A stretch of DNA of 64,000 nt from Thauera terpenica 58Eu (GTDB lineage: Bacteria; Pseudomonadota; Gammaproteobacteria; Burkholderiales; Rhodocyclaceae): positions 62,001-126,000 of the forward strand of contig NZ_ATJV01000081.1 of NCBI RefSeq assembly GCF_000443165.1, written 5' to 3'. The notes beneath the pieces were generated by a model. It had not been told where the DNA came from. It searched no databases and worked only from the letters and a program-made list of their open reading frames with translations. Shown here one piece after another: positions 1 to 9,460 of the stretch. Every line of letters starts with the position of its first letter. Position 1 is the stretch's first letter. The position numbers and the translations under genes are program-made.

Positions 1-777
<777 letters not shown>

Positions 778-797
778 GGTTTCTCCTGGGAAGGCGT

Positions 798-1670
798 TCA
801 TTCGATTGGGGCGAGGCGGGTGAGGCGCGCAGCGGGAGCGGGCTGGCCGGGGGGTGGTGTCGTTGGTGAGCTCGAGGTCGGCTCGGGTCGGCAACGCCAG
901 GGCAACACGTAGCGCTGCTGTTCGTGTTCGCCCAACATGGCCTGCACCTGGTAGATGCGCTGCAGATTGGCGGCGGTGAGTACCTTGCGGGTCGTGCCGC
1001 AGGCCACCGTTCGGCCGTGCTCGAGGAGCAGCACGCGGTCGCAGAAACGGCTCGCCAGGGTCAGGTCGTGCAGCACCACGACAACGGTCCGACCCAGTTC
1101 GCACTGGGCGCGCAGCAGTTCCATCACGCTCAGTTGGTGAAAGGGGTCAAGCGAGGCCACCGGCTCGTCGGCCAGCAGCAGCGGGGCCTCGACGGCGAGT
1201 GCACGTGCCAGCCGTGCGCGGGCGCGCTCGCCGCCGGAAAGCTGATCGAGGCGGCGGTGTTGCAATGTCTCGAGGCCCATGTGGCGTATTGCGCCCGACA
1301 CCGCGTCATCATCAGAGGCGGTGCCGCGCCAGCGCGCACGGTGCGGAAAGCGGCCGAGGGCAACGAAATCGCGCACCGTCAATGGCCACACGGCATGGTC
1401 GCCCTGGGCCAGATAGGCCAGCCGGGTGGCGCGCTGACGCGGCGTCAGGCTACCCAGTGCCACACCGTCGAGATGGATCGTGCCTTGATAGGGCAGCAAT
1501 TGTGCAATCGCGCGCAGCAGGCTGCTCTTGCCCGCGCCATTGGGGCCGATGAGGCCGAAGAGTTCGCCCGCACCCGGACCGTGGTCCTCTCCGACTGTGG
1601 CCGACACCTCGTCCACCAGGGTGCTGCGGCCATGGCGTACCTGCACGCGCTCGAGAATCAGTCGTGTCAT
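798..1670 (-). CDS. btuD: Cobalamin/siderophore-type ABC transporter ATP-binding protein
   Basis: ATPase subunit of a FecCD/BtuCD-type importer, 290 aa. It has Walker A GPNGAGKS, signature LSGGERARA, Walker B LLLADEP, and the switch His in VLHDLT. The start was placed at ATG 1670-1668 because homology to the family begins at MTRLILERV and the ATG overlaps the permease stop (ATGA), giving translational coupling; the frame is open further upstream but overlaps the permease. The C-terminal tail after about residue 255 is Pro/Ser/Thr-rich and probably not conserved. Together with the permease and the periplasmic protein it should energise cobalamin (or corrinoid) import across the inner membrane. 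Confidence 0.9.
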   Translation of the reverse strand: MTRLILERVQVRHGRSTLVDEVSATVGEDHGPGAGELFGLIGPNGAGKSSLLRAIAQLLPYQGTIHLDGVALGSLTPRQRATRLAYLAQGDHAVWPLTVRDFVALGRFPHRARWRGTASDDDAVSGAIRHMGLETLQHRRLDQLSGGERARARLARALAVEAPLLLADEPVASLDPFHQLSVMELLRAQCELGRTVVVVLHDLTLASRFCDRVLLLEHGRTVACGTTRKVLTAANLQRIYQVQAMLGEHEQQRYVLPWRCRPEPTSSSPTTPPPGQPAPAARLTRLAPIE

Positions 1671-2707
1671 GCCATCCCCATGCGCTGGCGCAGCACCAGC
1701 GCGAAGAAGAACGGTGCGCCGATAAGCGCGGTGACGACGCCGAGCATGAGTTCGAAGCCGCCGCTCACCATGCGCAGCACGATGTCGGCTGCGAGCACGA
1801 GCACGGCGCCACCGAGCGCGCTCGATACGAGCAGGCGCGCGGGGTGAAAGCCCACGGCGCGGCGCAGCATGTGTGGCACGACGAGACCGACAAAGCCGAT
1901 TGCACCGGTTACTGCGACACTGGCGCCGACGCACAGTGCGGTGCCGACGATGATCTGCGCGCGCAGACGAGCGAGATTCACCCCCAGGCTGGCGGCTTCG
2001 TCCTCGCCTGCGGACAGGGCGTCGAGCTCGCGCCCGCAAGCGCCAAGCAATGCCAGGCCGGCGATGACGAAGGGCAGGCAGAGGCGGATGTCGTCGAAGC
2101 TACGATCAGCCAGTGAGCCCAGCAACCACAGCACGATGTCCTGTACGTCGGTCGGGTTGGGGGCGAGATTGATCGCCAATGAAGTCAGCGCGCTGGCCAG
2201 TGCCGAGAGCGCTACGCCGGCGAGAATGAGAGTCAGGTTGCCCGCGCCGCGGCGCGCGATCAGATACAGCACCAGGGTGGCGAGCGCGGCGCAGCCCATC
2301 GCTGTAGCCGGCAGCAGCCAGGGGTTGAGCTGTGCGATGCCAAAGTACAGGCACAGCACCGCACCCAGACTGGCGCTGGAACTTACCCCCAGTAGCCCGG
2401 GTTCGGCCAGTGGGTTGCGCAGCAGGCCTTGCAGTGCAGCGCCCGACATGCCGAGCGACATGCCTACCAGGATGGCGAGCAGCACACGCGGCAGGCGGAT
2501 TTCGGCGACGATGGCGCGCTGGCGGACGAGCACATCGCTCAGTCCGGCAGCGCTCGACCCCGCCTCCTTGCCCGGTAGCAAGGCCGCCGCGACTTCGCTC
2601 ACAGCCAGCTCCACTGGACCGATGGTCAACGACACCAGCGCAAGGGTCAGCAGGATCAGCGCCAGCGCTCCGTTCAGCGCCAGCGCGCGGATACCTGCGG
2701 CGCTCAT
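1667..2707 (-). CDS. btuC: Cobalamin-type ABC transporter permease (FecCD family)
   Basis: Inner-membrane permease of the FecCD/BtuC family, 346 aa, the usual length. It is hydrophobic throughout, with about ten predicted membrane segments. Family-typical stretches include RLPRVLLAILVG, followed by GMSGAALQGLLRNPLAEP, and GFVGLVVPHMLR near the ATPase-coupling region. It overlaps the binding-protein gene upstream and the ATPase gene downstream by four bases each (ATGA). Vitamin B12 as the substrate is inferred from the riboswitch and cobO; the fold alone would also fit ferric siderophores or haem. Confidence 0.9.
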   Translation of the reverse strand: MSAAGIRALALNGALALILLTLALVSLTIGPVELAVSEVAAALLPGKEAGSSAAGLSDVLVRQRAIVAEIRLPRVLLAILVGMSLGMSGAALQGLLRNPLAEPGLLGVSSSASLGAVLCLYFGIAQLNPWLLPATAMGCAALATLVLYLIARRGAGNLTLILAGVALSALASALTSLAINLAPNPTDVQDIVLWLLGSLADRSFDDIRLCLPFVIAGLALLGACGRELDALSAGEDEAASLGVNLARLRAQIIVGTALCVGASVAVTGAIGFVGLVVPHMLRRAVGFHPARLLVSSALGGAVLVLAADIVLRMVSGGFELMLGVVTALIGAPFFFALVLRQRMGMA

Positions 2708-3627
2708 GGCCGCAGTCGCCCGAGTTGGGCTGCGATCTCTTCCGCGGCCTCGATCAGTTGCCAGTTGCTGCAGCCCCAGTCGTTGCCGTCCATGCGTATG
2801 AGCGGGCGTTCGGCAAGCAAGGTCTGCATCAGCGCATGGCGGGAAAAGCTGGAGCGGGCGTAAGCGCTGTCGTTGACCATGTTGCTCAGCACGAACACCT
2901 CGGGCGGGTCGGCGATCAGGCTCTCCAGCGCCACCCGACCCCAGCCGCTGTGGCCTGCTTCGGCCGCATGGTTGCGCATGCCCGCGGCCTGGAATACGAC
3001 ATCGACGTAAGTCCCTGCCCCCGCGCTGCCACCGTTGGGGCGTAGATACAACGCCCGTGCGTGATGTGGGTTGGTCTGCAGACGGGCAATGCGGGCCTGC
3101 ACGTCAGCCACCAGCGCATCACCGGCCTCGGCGCGGCCGAGCTGCGCCGCAATGTGTCGCGTGCTGGAAAAGATGCCTTCCCAATCGTTCGGAAACGGCA
3201 CGGTGAGCACCTCGATGCCGTGGCGTTCGAACAGGCTCGCCTGATGGCGTGCCTGCCAGCGTCGCGACACGAGCACGATGTCCGGCCGCTGCGCGATGAC
3301 TTCCTCGGCACCGCCATTGTTGCTTGCAAAGCCCTGCGCCAGCGCGTGCAGCGAGGTGCGCCGCGCATCCTGACTCTTGCGCGACACCGAAACGATCTGC
3401 GATGGATCGGCCAGGCTCAGTACGAGCACATCAGCGCACAGATTGGTCGACATCACGCGCGGCAAGGCGCGCACGGTGCCATCGACGGACGTAGCCGCGC
3501 ATGTTGTGGCTGGGAAGAGGAGTGCCAGCAGCACGCCGCCGGTTTTGAAACCTGCTGCCGCGACTCGCCCCAGGCGCGAAATAGCGCTGCCGCCTGAACG
3601 CAGGCGGGCACGCAGACAGGCCCGCAT
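2704..3627 (-). CDS. btuF: Periplasmic cobalamin-binding protein (BtuF-like)
   Basis: Class III substrate-binding protein, 307 aa, with a basic N-terminus and a hydrophobic segment (about residues 24-45, ending near CAATS) that serves as signal peptide. The mature part follows the BtuF/FepB layout: PRVMSTNLCADVLVL at the first lobe, the repeated ALAQGF and AEEVIAQRPDIVLVS segments, a long connecting helix, and a C-terminal lobe ending WQLIEAAEEIAAQLG. It would deliver the corrinoid to the BtuCD-like permease. Its start is one base after the cobO stop and its stop overlaps the permease start, so it is clearly mid-operon. Confidence 0.87.
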   Translation of the reverse strand: MRACLRARLRSGGSAISRLGRVAAAGFKTGGVLLALLFPATTCAATSVDGTVRALPRVMSTNLCADVLVLSLADPSQIVSVSRKSQDARRTSLHALAQGFASNNGGAEEVIAQRPDIVLVSRRWQARHQASLFERHGIEVLTVPFPNDWEGIFSSTRHIAAQLGRAEAGDALVADVQARIARLQTNPHHARALYLRPNGGSAGAGTYVDVVFQAAGMRNHAAEAGHSGWGRVALESLIADPPEVFVLSNMVNDSAYARSSFSRHALMQTLLAERPLIRMDGNDWGCSNWQLIEAAEEIAAQLGRLRP

Positions 3628-3628
3628 G

Positions 3629-4240
3629 TCAGAAATCGATGCCGGCCTGCGCTTTCACGCCCGCCTTGTAGGCGTGCTTGCGGTCGGCGATCTCGCTGAC
3701 GGTGTCCGCCAGCTCAAGCAACTCCGGACGGGCTGCACGGCCGGTGACGATCACCGTCTGCAGCGGCGGACGGGCCTGGATGGTGGCTATGACCTGCGCC
3801 GTGTCGAGGTAGTTGAACTTGAGCATGTAGGTCAGCTCGTCGAGCACGACCAGGTTCAGCTCAGGGTCCTGCAACATCCCGGCGGCCACTGCCCAGGCTT
3901 GGTCGGCTGCGCGTTTGTCAGCGTCCCAGTCCTGGGTGTCCCAGGTGAAACCGGTGGCCATGGCGTGGTATTGAACGGCGCTGTCCAGTCCGTGCTGCTG
4001 CAGGAAGATCACCTCGCCGGTGGACTGCATGCCCTTGATGAACTGCACCACGCCGGCGCGATGGCCGTGGCCCAGCGCTCGAAACAGTGTGCCGAACGCC
4101 GAGGTGCTCTTGCCCTTGCCATTGCCGGTGATGACGATGACGATGCCGCGCTCGTCCTGCGCGCGCTCGATGGCGCCGTCGACAACGGCCTTCTTGCGCA
4201 GCATGCGCTCGTTGTGGTTCTGCTTCTTTTCCTGATCCAT
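3629..4240 (-). CDS. cobO: Cob(I)yrinic acid a,c-diamide adenosyltransferase
   Basis: CobO/BtuR/CobA-type corrinoid adenosyltransferase, 203 aa, which attaches the adenosyl group from ATP to cob(I)alamin or cob(I)yrinate. The family P-loop is GNGKGKSTSAFG, followed by GVVQFIKG, the conserved VVLDELTYMLKF segment and VIVTGR. The start MDQEKK (ATG 4240-4238) matches the family N-terminus and has GGAG eight bases upstream. The frame stays open to 4372 but that part lies in the riboswitch leader and has no family similarity. First gene of the operon; newly imported corrinoid would be adenosylated here. Confidence 0.93.
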   Translation of the reverse strand: MDQEKKQNHNERMLRKKAVVDGAIERAQDERGIVIVITGNGKGKSTSAFGTLFRALGHGHRAGVVQFIKGMQSTGEVIFLQQHGLDSAVQYHAMATGFTWDTQDWDADKRAADQAWAVAAGMLQDPELNLVVLDELTYMLKFNYLDTAQVIATIQARPPLQTVIVTGRAARPELLELADTVSEIADRKHAYKAGVKAQAGIDF

Positions 4241-4385
4241 GGCTGTGGCTCCGCAAGCGCGACGACGGTGAACATGTGCGGGGAGCGGGTACACGGCGTA
4301 GACCGGTGACAAGCGGCAGAAACAGGAATGCCCGGACCGGATCGGACGGCGATCGCCCACACCCCGGGGCATTGACCTTCAATCG

Positions 4386-4577
4386 ACCAGGCCGGTCTTC
4401 TGGCTCTCCTTCAAGCGGATTCCGCAGCCTTCCCGGGCAATGCCCAGTGGCGTAGTGCGGATCCGTCAGGATTACAGCAGCGGGGGCTGCGTCGGAATGG
4501 CCGTTTGCGCATTGCAGACGGCGTCACCGAACTTCCCGTTTCACCCTGGTTTGCGGTTGCAGCGCAGGGCACCTGGA
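4386..4577 (-). ncRNA. Cobalamin riboswitch (AdoCbl element)
   Basis: Read on the minus strand, the leader of cobO contains the conserved blocks of the cobalamin riboswitch in the correct order: AGGTGCC at the 5' side, GGTGAAACGGGAA, GCAGCCCCCGCTGCTGTAA, GCCACTGG, GGGAAGGC and finally a B12 box AGCCAGAAGACCGGC (complement of 4391-4405). It lies 145 bases upstream of the cobO start, so binding of adenosylcobalamin should repress cobO-btuFCD-cobW. Boundaries are approximate. The element is seen directly; the mode of repression (transcription or translation) is not evident. Confidence 0.93.
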
Positions 4578-4591
4578 TCGAATGCCCGCGC

Positions 4592-4620
4592 AGCTTAAGG
4601 GACGGTCGAGGGCTTTGCAA
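4592..4620 (-). promoter_or_regulatory. Candidate promoter of the cobalamin operon
   Basis: On the minus strand TTGCAA (4620-4615) and TAAGCT (4597-4592) are separated by 17 bases, placing a transcription start just upstream of the riboswitch. The matches to the sigma-70 consensus are moderate (4/6 and 3/6), so the call rests mainly on position. Confidence 0.35.
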
Positions 4621-4710
4621 GCCGCTCCGTCGGATGGGGCTTTCTAAGCGTGTCTGTTCGGAACGGCTACGTTTACTGCGGAATTTCCATGTTCATCGGT
4701 CCATGAAAGC

Positions 4711-4739
4711 AAAAAACCCAGCCTATGAGCTGGGTTTTT
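4711..4739 (-). terminator. Intrinsic terminator downstream of prfC
   Basis: A symmetrical hairpin with stem AACCCAGC/GCTGGGTT, a short loop, and A-run and T-run on opposite sides, so it can work in both directions. It lies between the prfC stop and the promoter/riboswitch of the cobalamin operon, insulating the latter from prfC read-through. Confidence 0.85.
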
Positions 4740-4815
4740 CAAGGTGTTCAGCGCGCCTTGGGAATTGCGGCCGGGAGCAGCTTCTGGCGCTGGCGGCGGC
4801 ACCGGCCTGCAGTCT

Positions 4816-6423
4816 TCAGCTCAGCACCTGCCCATGTTCGCGCGTGGCGTGGAAGGTGACCTGCGGCCATTTTTCTGCGGTGACGGCGAGGTTGTAGCGG
4901 CTGCTGGCGAGATACACCGGGTTGCCGTCGATGTCCTTGCCCATGCGCATCGCCTGTTCGTACTCGAAGTTGCGCCGCGTGAGCTCGTCCGGATAGCTCA
5001 GCCAGCGCGCGGTGTGGATGTCGGCTGACTCGAAGATGGCGTCGACCTTGTATTCGTCCTTCAGGCGCTGGGCGACGATCTCGAACTGCAGCACGCCGAC
5101 GGCACCGAGCAGCATCTGACCGCCTTCGAGTTCGAACACCTGGATCGCGCCTTCCTCGCCCAGTTCCTGCAGACCTTTCTGCAACTGCTTGGACTTGAGC
5201 GGATCGCGCAGACGGGCGACACGGAACATCTCCGGCGAGAAGTACGGAATGCCCTTGAAGCTGAGGCTTTCGCCTTCGGTCAGGGTGTCGCCGATCTGCA
5301 GCTGGCCGTGGTTGTGAATGCCGACGATATCGCCAGCAACACCATCGTCCATGATCACGCGTTCATTGGCCATGAATGTGAGCACATTGGCGAGCTTCAT
5401 GTCGCGCCCCGCGCGCACGTGGCGGACTTTCATGCCGGCACTGTAGCGACCCGAGCAGATGCGAAAGAAGGCGATGCGGTCACGGTGTTTCGGGTCCATG
5501 TTGGCCTGGATCTTGAACACGAAGCCGGTGAATGCCGGTTCGGCGGGCTGCACCATGCGCGCGGTGGCGTCGCGCGCTTGCGGTGGCGGCGCCCAGTCGA
5601 TCAGGGACTGCAGGATTTCCTGTACGCCGAAGTTGTTGATGCCCGAGCCGAAAAACACCGGACTTTGCTGTCCGGCAAGAAAGGCATCGAGGTCGAACGG
5701 GGGTGATGCGCCCTCGATGAGCTCCACATCGTCGCGCAATTGGCGGATCTCGAGCGGGAAGCGCTGGTCCAGTTCGGGATTTGCGATGCCCTTGATGATG
5801 CCGGCGTGGCTGCGTTTTTCTTCGCCCGGCACGAAGCTCAGGACCTGATCCTGCAGCAGGTGATACACGCCGCGGAAGGTCTTGCCCATGCCGATCGGCC
5901 AGGTCACCGGCGCGCAGCTGATCTTGAGCACGTCCTCGATTTCGGCCATGAGCTCGAAGGGGTCACGCACCTCGCGGTCCATCTTGTTGACGAAAGTGAT
6001 GATCGGCGTATTGCGCAGGCGGCACACATTGAGCAGCTTGATGGTCTGCACTTCAACGCCCTTGGCAGCGTCGATCACCATCACCGCCGCGTCCACTGCG
6101 GTCAGCACGCGGTAGGTGTCTTCGGAGAAGTCCTCGTGGCCCGGGGTGTCGAGCAGGTTGATGGTGTGGCCCTGGTACTCGAACTGCATCACCGAGCTGG
6201 TCACCGAGATGCCGCGCTGCTTTTCCACTTCCATCCAGTCGGAGGTCGCATGGCGCGCCGACTTGCGCGCCTTCACCGTGCCGGCGAGCTGGATCGCGCC
6301 CCCGAACAGCAGCAGCTTTTCGGTCAGCGTGGTCTTGCCGGCGTCGGGGTGGGAAATGATGGCGAAGGTGCGGCGCTTCTCGACGTCACGCAACAATTCG
6401 GGCGGGTAGGGGGTGGTCGTCAT
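4816..6423 (-). CDS. prfC: Peptide chain release factor 3
   Basis: RF3, the ribosomal GTPase that recycles RF1/RF2 after termination, 535 aa (usual about 530). G1 motif HPDAGKTT (residues 25-32), G3 DTPGHEDF (92-99), and G4 NKMD (146-149) are intact, preceded by the family's [15 protein letters not shown] switch I region. Domain II and the RF3 C-terminal domain ([12 protein letters not shown]) follow. Monocistronic: the upstream gene has its own terminator and a terminator follows at 4711-4739. Confidence 0.97.
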   Translation of the reverse strand: MTTTPYPPELLRDVEKRRTFAIISHPDAGKTTLTEKLLLFGGAIQLAGTVKARKSARHATSDWMEVEKQRGISVTSSVMQFEYQGHTINLLDTPGHEDFSEDTYRVLTAVDAAVMVIDAAKGVEVQTIKLLNVCRLRNTPIITFVNKMDREVRDPFELMAEIEDVLKISCAPVTWPIGMGKTFRGVYHLLQDQVLSFVPGEEKRSHAGIIKGIANPELDQRFPLEIRQLRDDVELIEGASPPFDLDAFLAGQQSPVFFGSGINNFGVQEILQSLIDWAPPPQARDATARMVQPAEPAFTGFVFKIQANMDPKHRDRIAFFRICSGRYSAGMKVRHVRAGRDMKLANVLTFMANERVIMDDGVAGDIVGIHNHGQLQIGDTLTEGESLSFKGIPYFSPEMFRVARLRDPLKSKQLQKGLQELGEEGAIQVFELEGGQMLLGAVGVLQFEIVAQRLKDEYKVDAIFESADIHTARWLSYPDELTRRNFEYEQAMRMGKDIDGNPVYLASSRYNLAVTAEKWPQVTFHATREHGQVLS

Positions 6424-6583
6424 CAGGACTCGTCAGCGAAAAGAAAACCGCCTGCGCAGGAGTGGGCAAGGCGGGACAAGCGCAATTCTATCAAGGAACT
6501 AGCAGGCGGCCGTGCAGCCATTTTCCTTGCACTGCACGCGCAGCTTGTCTCTTGTGCGCTGGCAATGCCGGGGTGTGAACGCG

Positions 6584-6625
6584 AAGCGGGGCATCGAGGC
6601 CGTTTCCGGCCTCGATGCCCCGCTT
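6584..6625 (-). terminator. Strong hairpin after the small lipoprotein gene
   Basis: An inverted repeat with a 17-18 bp perfect stem (AAGCGGGGCATCGAGGCC and its complement) around a short loop. It sits 20 bases beyond the stop of the lipoprotein gene at 6646. The T-run is poor, so it may act as an mRNA 3' stabiliser as much as a terminator. Confidence 0.65.
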
Positions 6626-6645
6626 TCGGGCGGCGCTGATCAGCC

Positions 6646-6864
6646 TTACTTCTGCTTGCCGATCTGGTCGCCGATGACGCCACCAATGGCTGCACCACCA
6701 ACGGTACCGAGGATGCCACCGTCAGTGATGACGGCGCCAGCGACTCCGCCGACGGCAGCGCCGGTGGTGGCGCTCTTCTGGCGTGAGGACATGCCGTCCC
6801 ACGTCGCACAACCGCTTGCGGCGAGGGTGAGCAGGATGGCGGGGATGAGGATCGTTGTTTTCAT
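6646..6864 (-). CDS. Small glycine-zipper lipoprotein (OsmB-like)
   Basis: A 72-residue protein. The N-terminus is a lipoprotein signal (hydrophobic residues 4-17, lipobox LAASGC with Cys19). The mature part is a glycine-zipper of two hydrophobic helices with regular small residues (GAAVGGVAGAV and GTVGGAAIGGVIGD). This is the OsmB/SlyB-like 'glycine zipper 2TM' pattern, predicted to be anchored in the outer membrane. Function is not known beyond the envelope-stress association of the family. Single gene with a strong hairpin behind it. Confidence 0.8.
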   Translation of the reverse strand: MKTTILIPAILLTLAASGCATWDGMSSRQKSATTGAAVGGVAGAVITDGGILGTVGGAAIGGVIGDQIGKQK

Positions 6865-7029
6865 GTCGTTCTCCTTGATGCCGGACCACAGGGTGCGGGA
6901 GCGCCGAGGCGCCGCGCAATGCCTTGATTATGGACAGAATCAGGTGGGAAAGGTCCGGCGCACGGTGACGAGTTGTTTCGCGCCGCAGCTGCAGGCGTGT
7001 GTGCCGTGCCGGCTGAAGGTGCACGCCCT

Positions 7030-7563
7030 TCAGTCGTCCTCGAAGCGGCGGCAGGCGAGCGCCGCAACGACCAGCCGGTTACCGCTGTGGGTGTAGTACA
7101 GCGACGCGATGGCGCGTGCGTTCTGCCAGGTTTCGTGCAGCATGAGCGAGCCGCGCAGACCTTCCAGTTCCAGTGCATCAGGTTCAAGCACGGCGAAATC
7201 CACGATCCGCAACACCCCCTCCGCATCCCTGGTGGTGTGGATGGCCACCGTGTCGAGCTGCGCCAGATCAGGTGACACATCGCTCCGTGCGGCGTCAAAG
7301 CGCCTGGTTTCGGGCTGACCAGGAGTGGACCAGATGAATTCGGGCGTCACGATTTCCAGGTGGCTGATGCGCAGATCTGCGTACCGGTCTCCTCCATGTG
7401 CTGCGCTTGCGCCGTCCTCCACCTCCAGTACGGCGCGTGTGAGCTCTGCATCGTCCAGCGCCGAACACACGATCAGCGTGCGCGCGCCCGCGGCCGGGCT
7501 GGCTGCAAGCAGTGCGATGCAAGTGAAAACCGCCGCGATTCTGCCCTGTGAGCGGGATCTCAT
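7030..7563 (-). CDS. Secreted protein of unknown function
   Basis: A 177-residue protein that I do not recognise. Start chosen at ATG 7563-7561 (MRSRSQGR), because it is followed by a standard signal peptide (hydrophobic residues 9-21, cleavage near AAGA/RT). The frame is open much further upstream, but that part is the antisense of the lysin gene. The mature protein has two cysteines far apart (in IVCSALDD and ALACRRFEDD), which could form a disulfide, and no catalytic motif I can name. It is divergent from the lysin gene. Confidence 0.7.
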   Translation of the reverse strand: MRSRSQGRIAAVFTCIALLAASPAAGARTLIVCSALDDAELTRAVLEVEDGASAAHGGDRYADLRISHLEIVTPEFIWSTPGQPETRRFDAARSDVSPDLAQLDTVAIHTTRDAEGVLRIVDFAVLEPDALELEGLRGSLMLHETWQNARAIASLYYTHSGNRLVVAALACRRFEDD

Positions 7564-7658
7564 GCGTGCGTGCCTCCCGGGTGCGTCGTGAATGGATGCA
7601 TTATGCGCGTCCGGCCCCCCAGCCTCCCAGCGTCGCTGTCCGACCAGCGGGTGGCGGC

Positions 7659-7687
7659 TTGAATTGCACCCTGTGCTGAGCTTAATT
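7659..7687 (+). promoter_or_regulatory. Candidate promoter for the lysin gene
   Basis: TTGAAT and TTAATT are separated by 17 bases and lie about 48 bases upstream of the lysin start. The -10 match is weak (3/6). A ribosome binding site GAGGGG follows at 7722-7727. Confidence 0.35.
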
Positions 7688-7734
7688 GAAGGGGTGCGGA
7701 CGCTTGCGATGTGCGCTTTCTGAGGGGATGTCAC

Positions 7735-9342
7735 ATGTTGATCACACGCGAGGTGCTCACCCGCATGGGTGCGACTGCTGCCAATGCGGATCACTACATC
7801 GAGACGCTCAATGCGGCGATGGCCTTGCATGGCATCGACACCACACCGCGCATCACCCACTTCCTCGCGCAGTTGATGCACGAGTCCGGCTGTCTGCGGC
7901 TCAGCGTGGAGAATCTCAACTACTCGGTGGACGGCTTGCTGAAGGTCTTCCCGCGCTACTTTCGCTCCCGCGCTGAGGCCGAGGCCTGTGCGCGCAAGCC
8001 CGAGCGCATCGGCAATCGCGTCTATGGCGCACGCATGGGCAATGGGCCCGAGGCGAGCGGCGATGGCTATCGCTACCGTGGCCGCGGCCTCATCCAGCTC
8101 ACCGGCAAGGACAACTATCGTGCCTTTGCGCAATGGTGCGGCGAGGACGTGGTGGCCGATCCTGATCGCGTCGCCACCGAGCTGGCGGTGCATTCGGCGG
8201 TGTTCTTCTGGGAGCGCAACAATCTCAATGCTCTCGCCGACATCGACGACCTGAGCGCGATCACGCGCCGCATCAATGGCGGGCTGAACGGCTTTGCCGA
8301 CCGTCGCGAGCTGCTGGAAAAGGCGCGTCATGCCATGCGTGTGCTTGGCCTTGCCGGCACTTTCGCGCCGCTGGCGGTGGCCTTCGTGCCCACGCACACG
8401 GTGCTGCCGCTGCAGCTCAATCTACGCTCTGCGCCGCGGGTGGCATCCTCAACCCTGCTCGCCGCGCTGATGCAGGGCAGCGCAGTCGAAGTCCAGGGCC
8501 CTGCGGCTGTTGCGGGCTGGCTGCGGGTGCGGGTGTTGCTGAACGGCGTCCTCCGCGAAGGCGTGGTGGCGGAGCAATACCTTGCACCGCTTGCCCCTCG
8601 CCCGCGTACTCGCGCCCGCGCCGCACCGCGCGCGCTGGCCGGTGGCGAAACGCCCCTGCCGGCCTTGCCCGAGGCTCATCTGCAGGGCGAGCGTGCCGAC
8701 GTCACCCGCGCCCGTGATGGCGGTCGCGCTTACCCACTGGGCGAGGCCGACCGCCCCACACGCACGGCACGTGACGCACCAGGCCGCGCCGCAGCGCTGG
8801 GGAAGATCGTCGATTATCTGGGTGTTGCCGATCCCGCGCATCTGCGTTACCAGGCCCGCGCCGGGATGACTTTTTGCAACATCTACGCCACCGACTACGC
8901 CTTTCTCGCCAGCGCCTACCTGCCACGGGTGTGGTGGACGGATACCGCGTTGCGGCGTCTGACGCTGGGCGAGACGCTTGAGGCGGTGTATGGGCAGACA
9001 GTGCGCGAGCTCAATGCCAACGCGCTGCACGACTGGCTCGATGAGCACGGGGTGGCCTTCGGCTGGGTACGCGAGCTGGATCTCAGCCTGTTGCAGACCG
9101 CAGCCAATGGCGGCGAGGTCTGCCTCATCATCGCCCAACGCCGCGACCTCAACCGTTCCGGCCATATCAGCGTGGTCGTACCCGAACAGGGCGCACATCA
9201 GGCCCGTCGCAGCGCCGAGGGCGAAGTGCTGCGCCCGCTTGAATCCCAGGCCGGCACGCGCAACTTCGCCCGCGAAGTGTCGGCCAGCGCATGGTGGGCG
9301 AGTGAGCGCTTCCAGTCCTTCGCCTTCTGGCGCCACCCCTGA
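7735..9342 (+). CDS. Two-domain peptidoglycan lysin: GH19 chitinase/muramidase-like + SH3 + C-terminal Cys/His peptidase-like domain
   Basis: A 535-residue protein with three parts. Residues about 1-205 are a GH19-type lysozyme/chitinase domain (COG3179): FLAQLMHESG with catalytic Glu50, then YRYRGRGLIQLTG at 112-124. Residues about 225-285 look like a bacterial SH3 wall-binding domain (LNLRSAPR to GVVAEQYLAPL). After a charged linker, residues about 360-510 contain Cys381 (TFCNIYATD) and His477 (SGHISVVVPE), the spacing and context of a CHAP/NlpC-P60-like papain fold. It would cut both glycan and peptide bonds. There is no signal peptide and no holin nearby, so release must depend on something else. 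Start: ATG 7735 with GAGGGG seven bases upstream. The gene ends 118 bases before the giant CHAT protein on the same strand. Confidence 0.82.
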   Translation: MLITREVLTRMGATAANADHYIETLNAAMALHGIDTTPRITHFLAQLMHESGCLRLSVENLNYSVDGLLKVFPRYFRSRAEAEACARKPERIGNRVYGARMGNGPEASGDGYRYRGRGLIQLTGKDNYRAFAQWCGEDVVADPDRVATELAVHSAVFFWERNNLNALADIDDLSAITRRINGGLNGFADRRELLEKARHAMRVLGLAGTFAPLAVAFVPTHTVLPLQLNLRSAPRVASSTLLAALMQGSAVEVQGPAAVAGWLRVRVLLNGVLREGVVAEQYLAPLAPRPRTRARAAPRALAGGETPLPALPEAHLQGERADVTRARDGGRAYPLGEADRPTRTARDAPGRAAALGKIVDYLGVADPAHLRYQARAGMTFCNIYATDYAFLASAYLPRVWWTDTALRRLTLGETLEAVYGQTVRELNANALHDWLDEHGVAFGWVRELDLSLLQTAANGGEVCLIIAQRRDLNRSGHISVVVPEQGAHQARRSAEGEVLRPLESQAGTRNFAREVSASAWWASERFQSFAFWRHP

Positions 9343-9353
9343 GCAATCGAGGG

Positions 9354-9370
9354 CAGCGCACCGTGCGCTG
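9354..9370. repeat. 17-base near-perfect palindrome between lysin and CHAT genes
   Basis: CAGCGCAC-C-GTGCGCTG, an 8 bp inverted repeat around one base, lies 11 bases after the lysin stop and about 90 bases before the CHAT gene start. It has no T-run, so it is not a typical terminator. It could be an operator or a short mRNA stem. Confidence 0.5.
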
Positions 9371-9460
9371 GAACGCTGCGCCGCCGATGTTGCGCGCCCA
9401 TGACAAGATGCACCCTGGCCAAGGTCTGGTTCACCGTGGCCTATCGACGAGGAGAGCAAG

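Noticed and set aside
4241-4372. N-terminal extension of CobO starting at 4372
   Set aside because: It lies in the riboswitch leader and has no family similarity; the start at 4240 has a ribosome site and the expected length.
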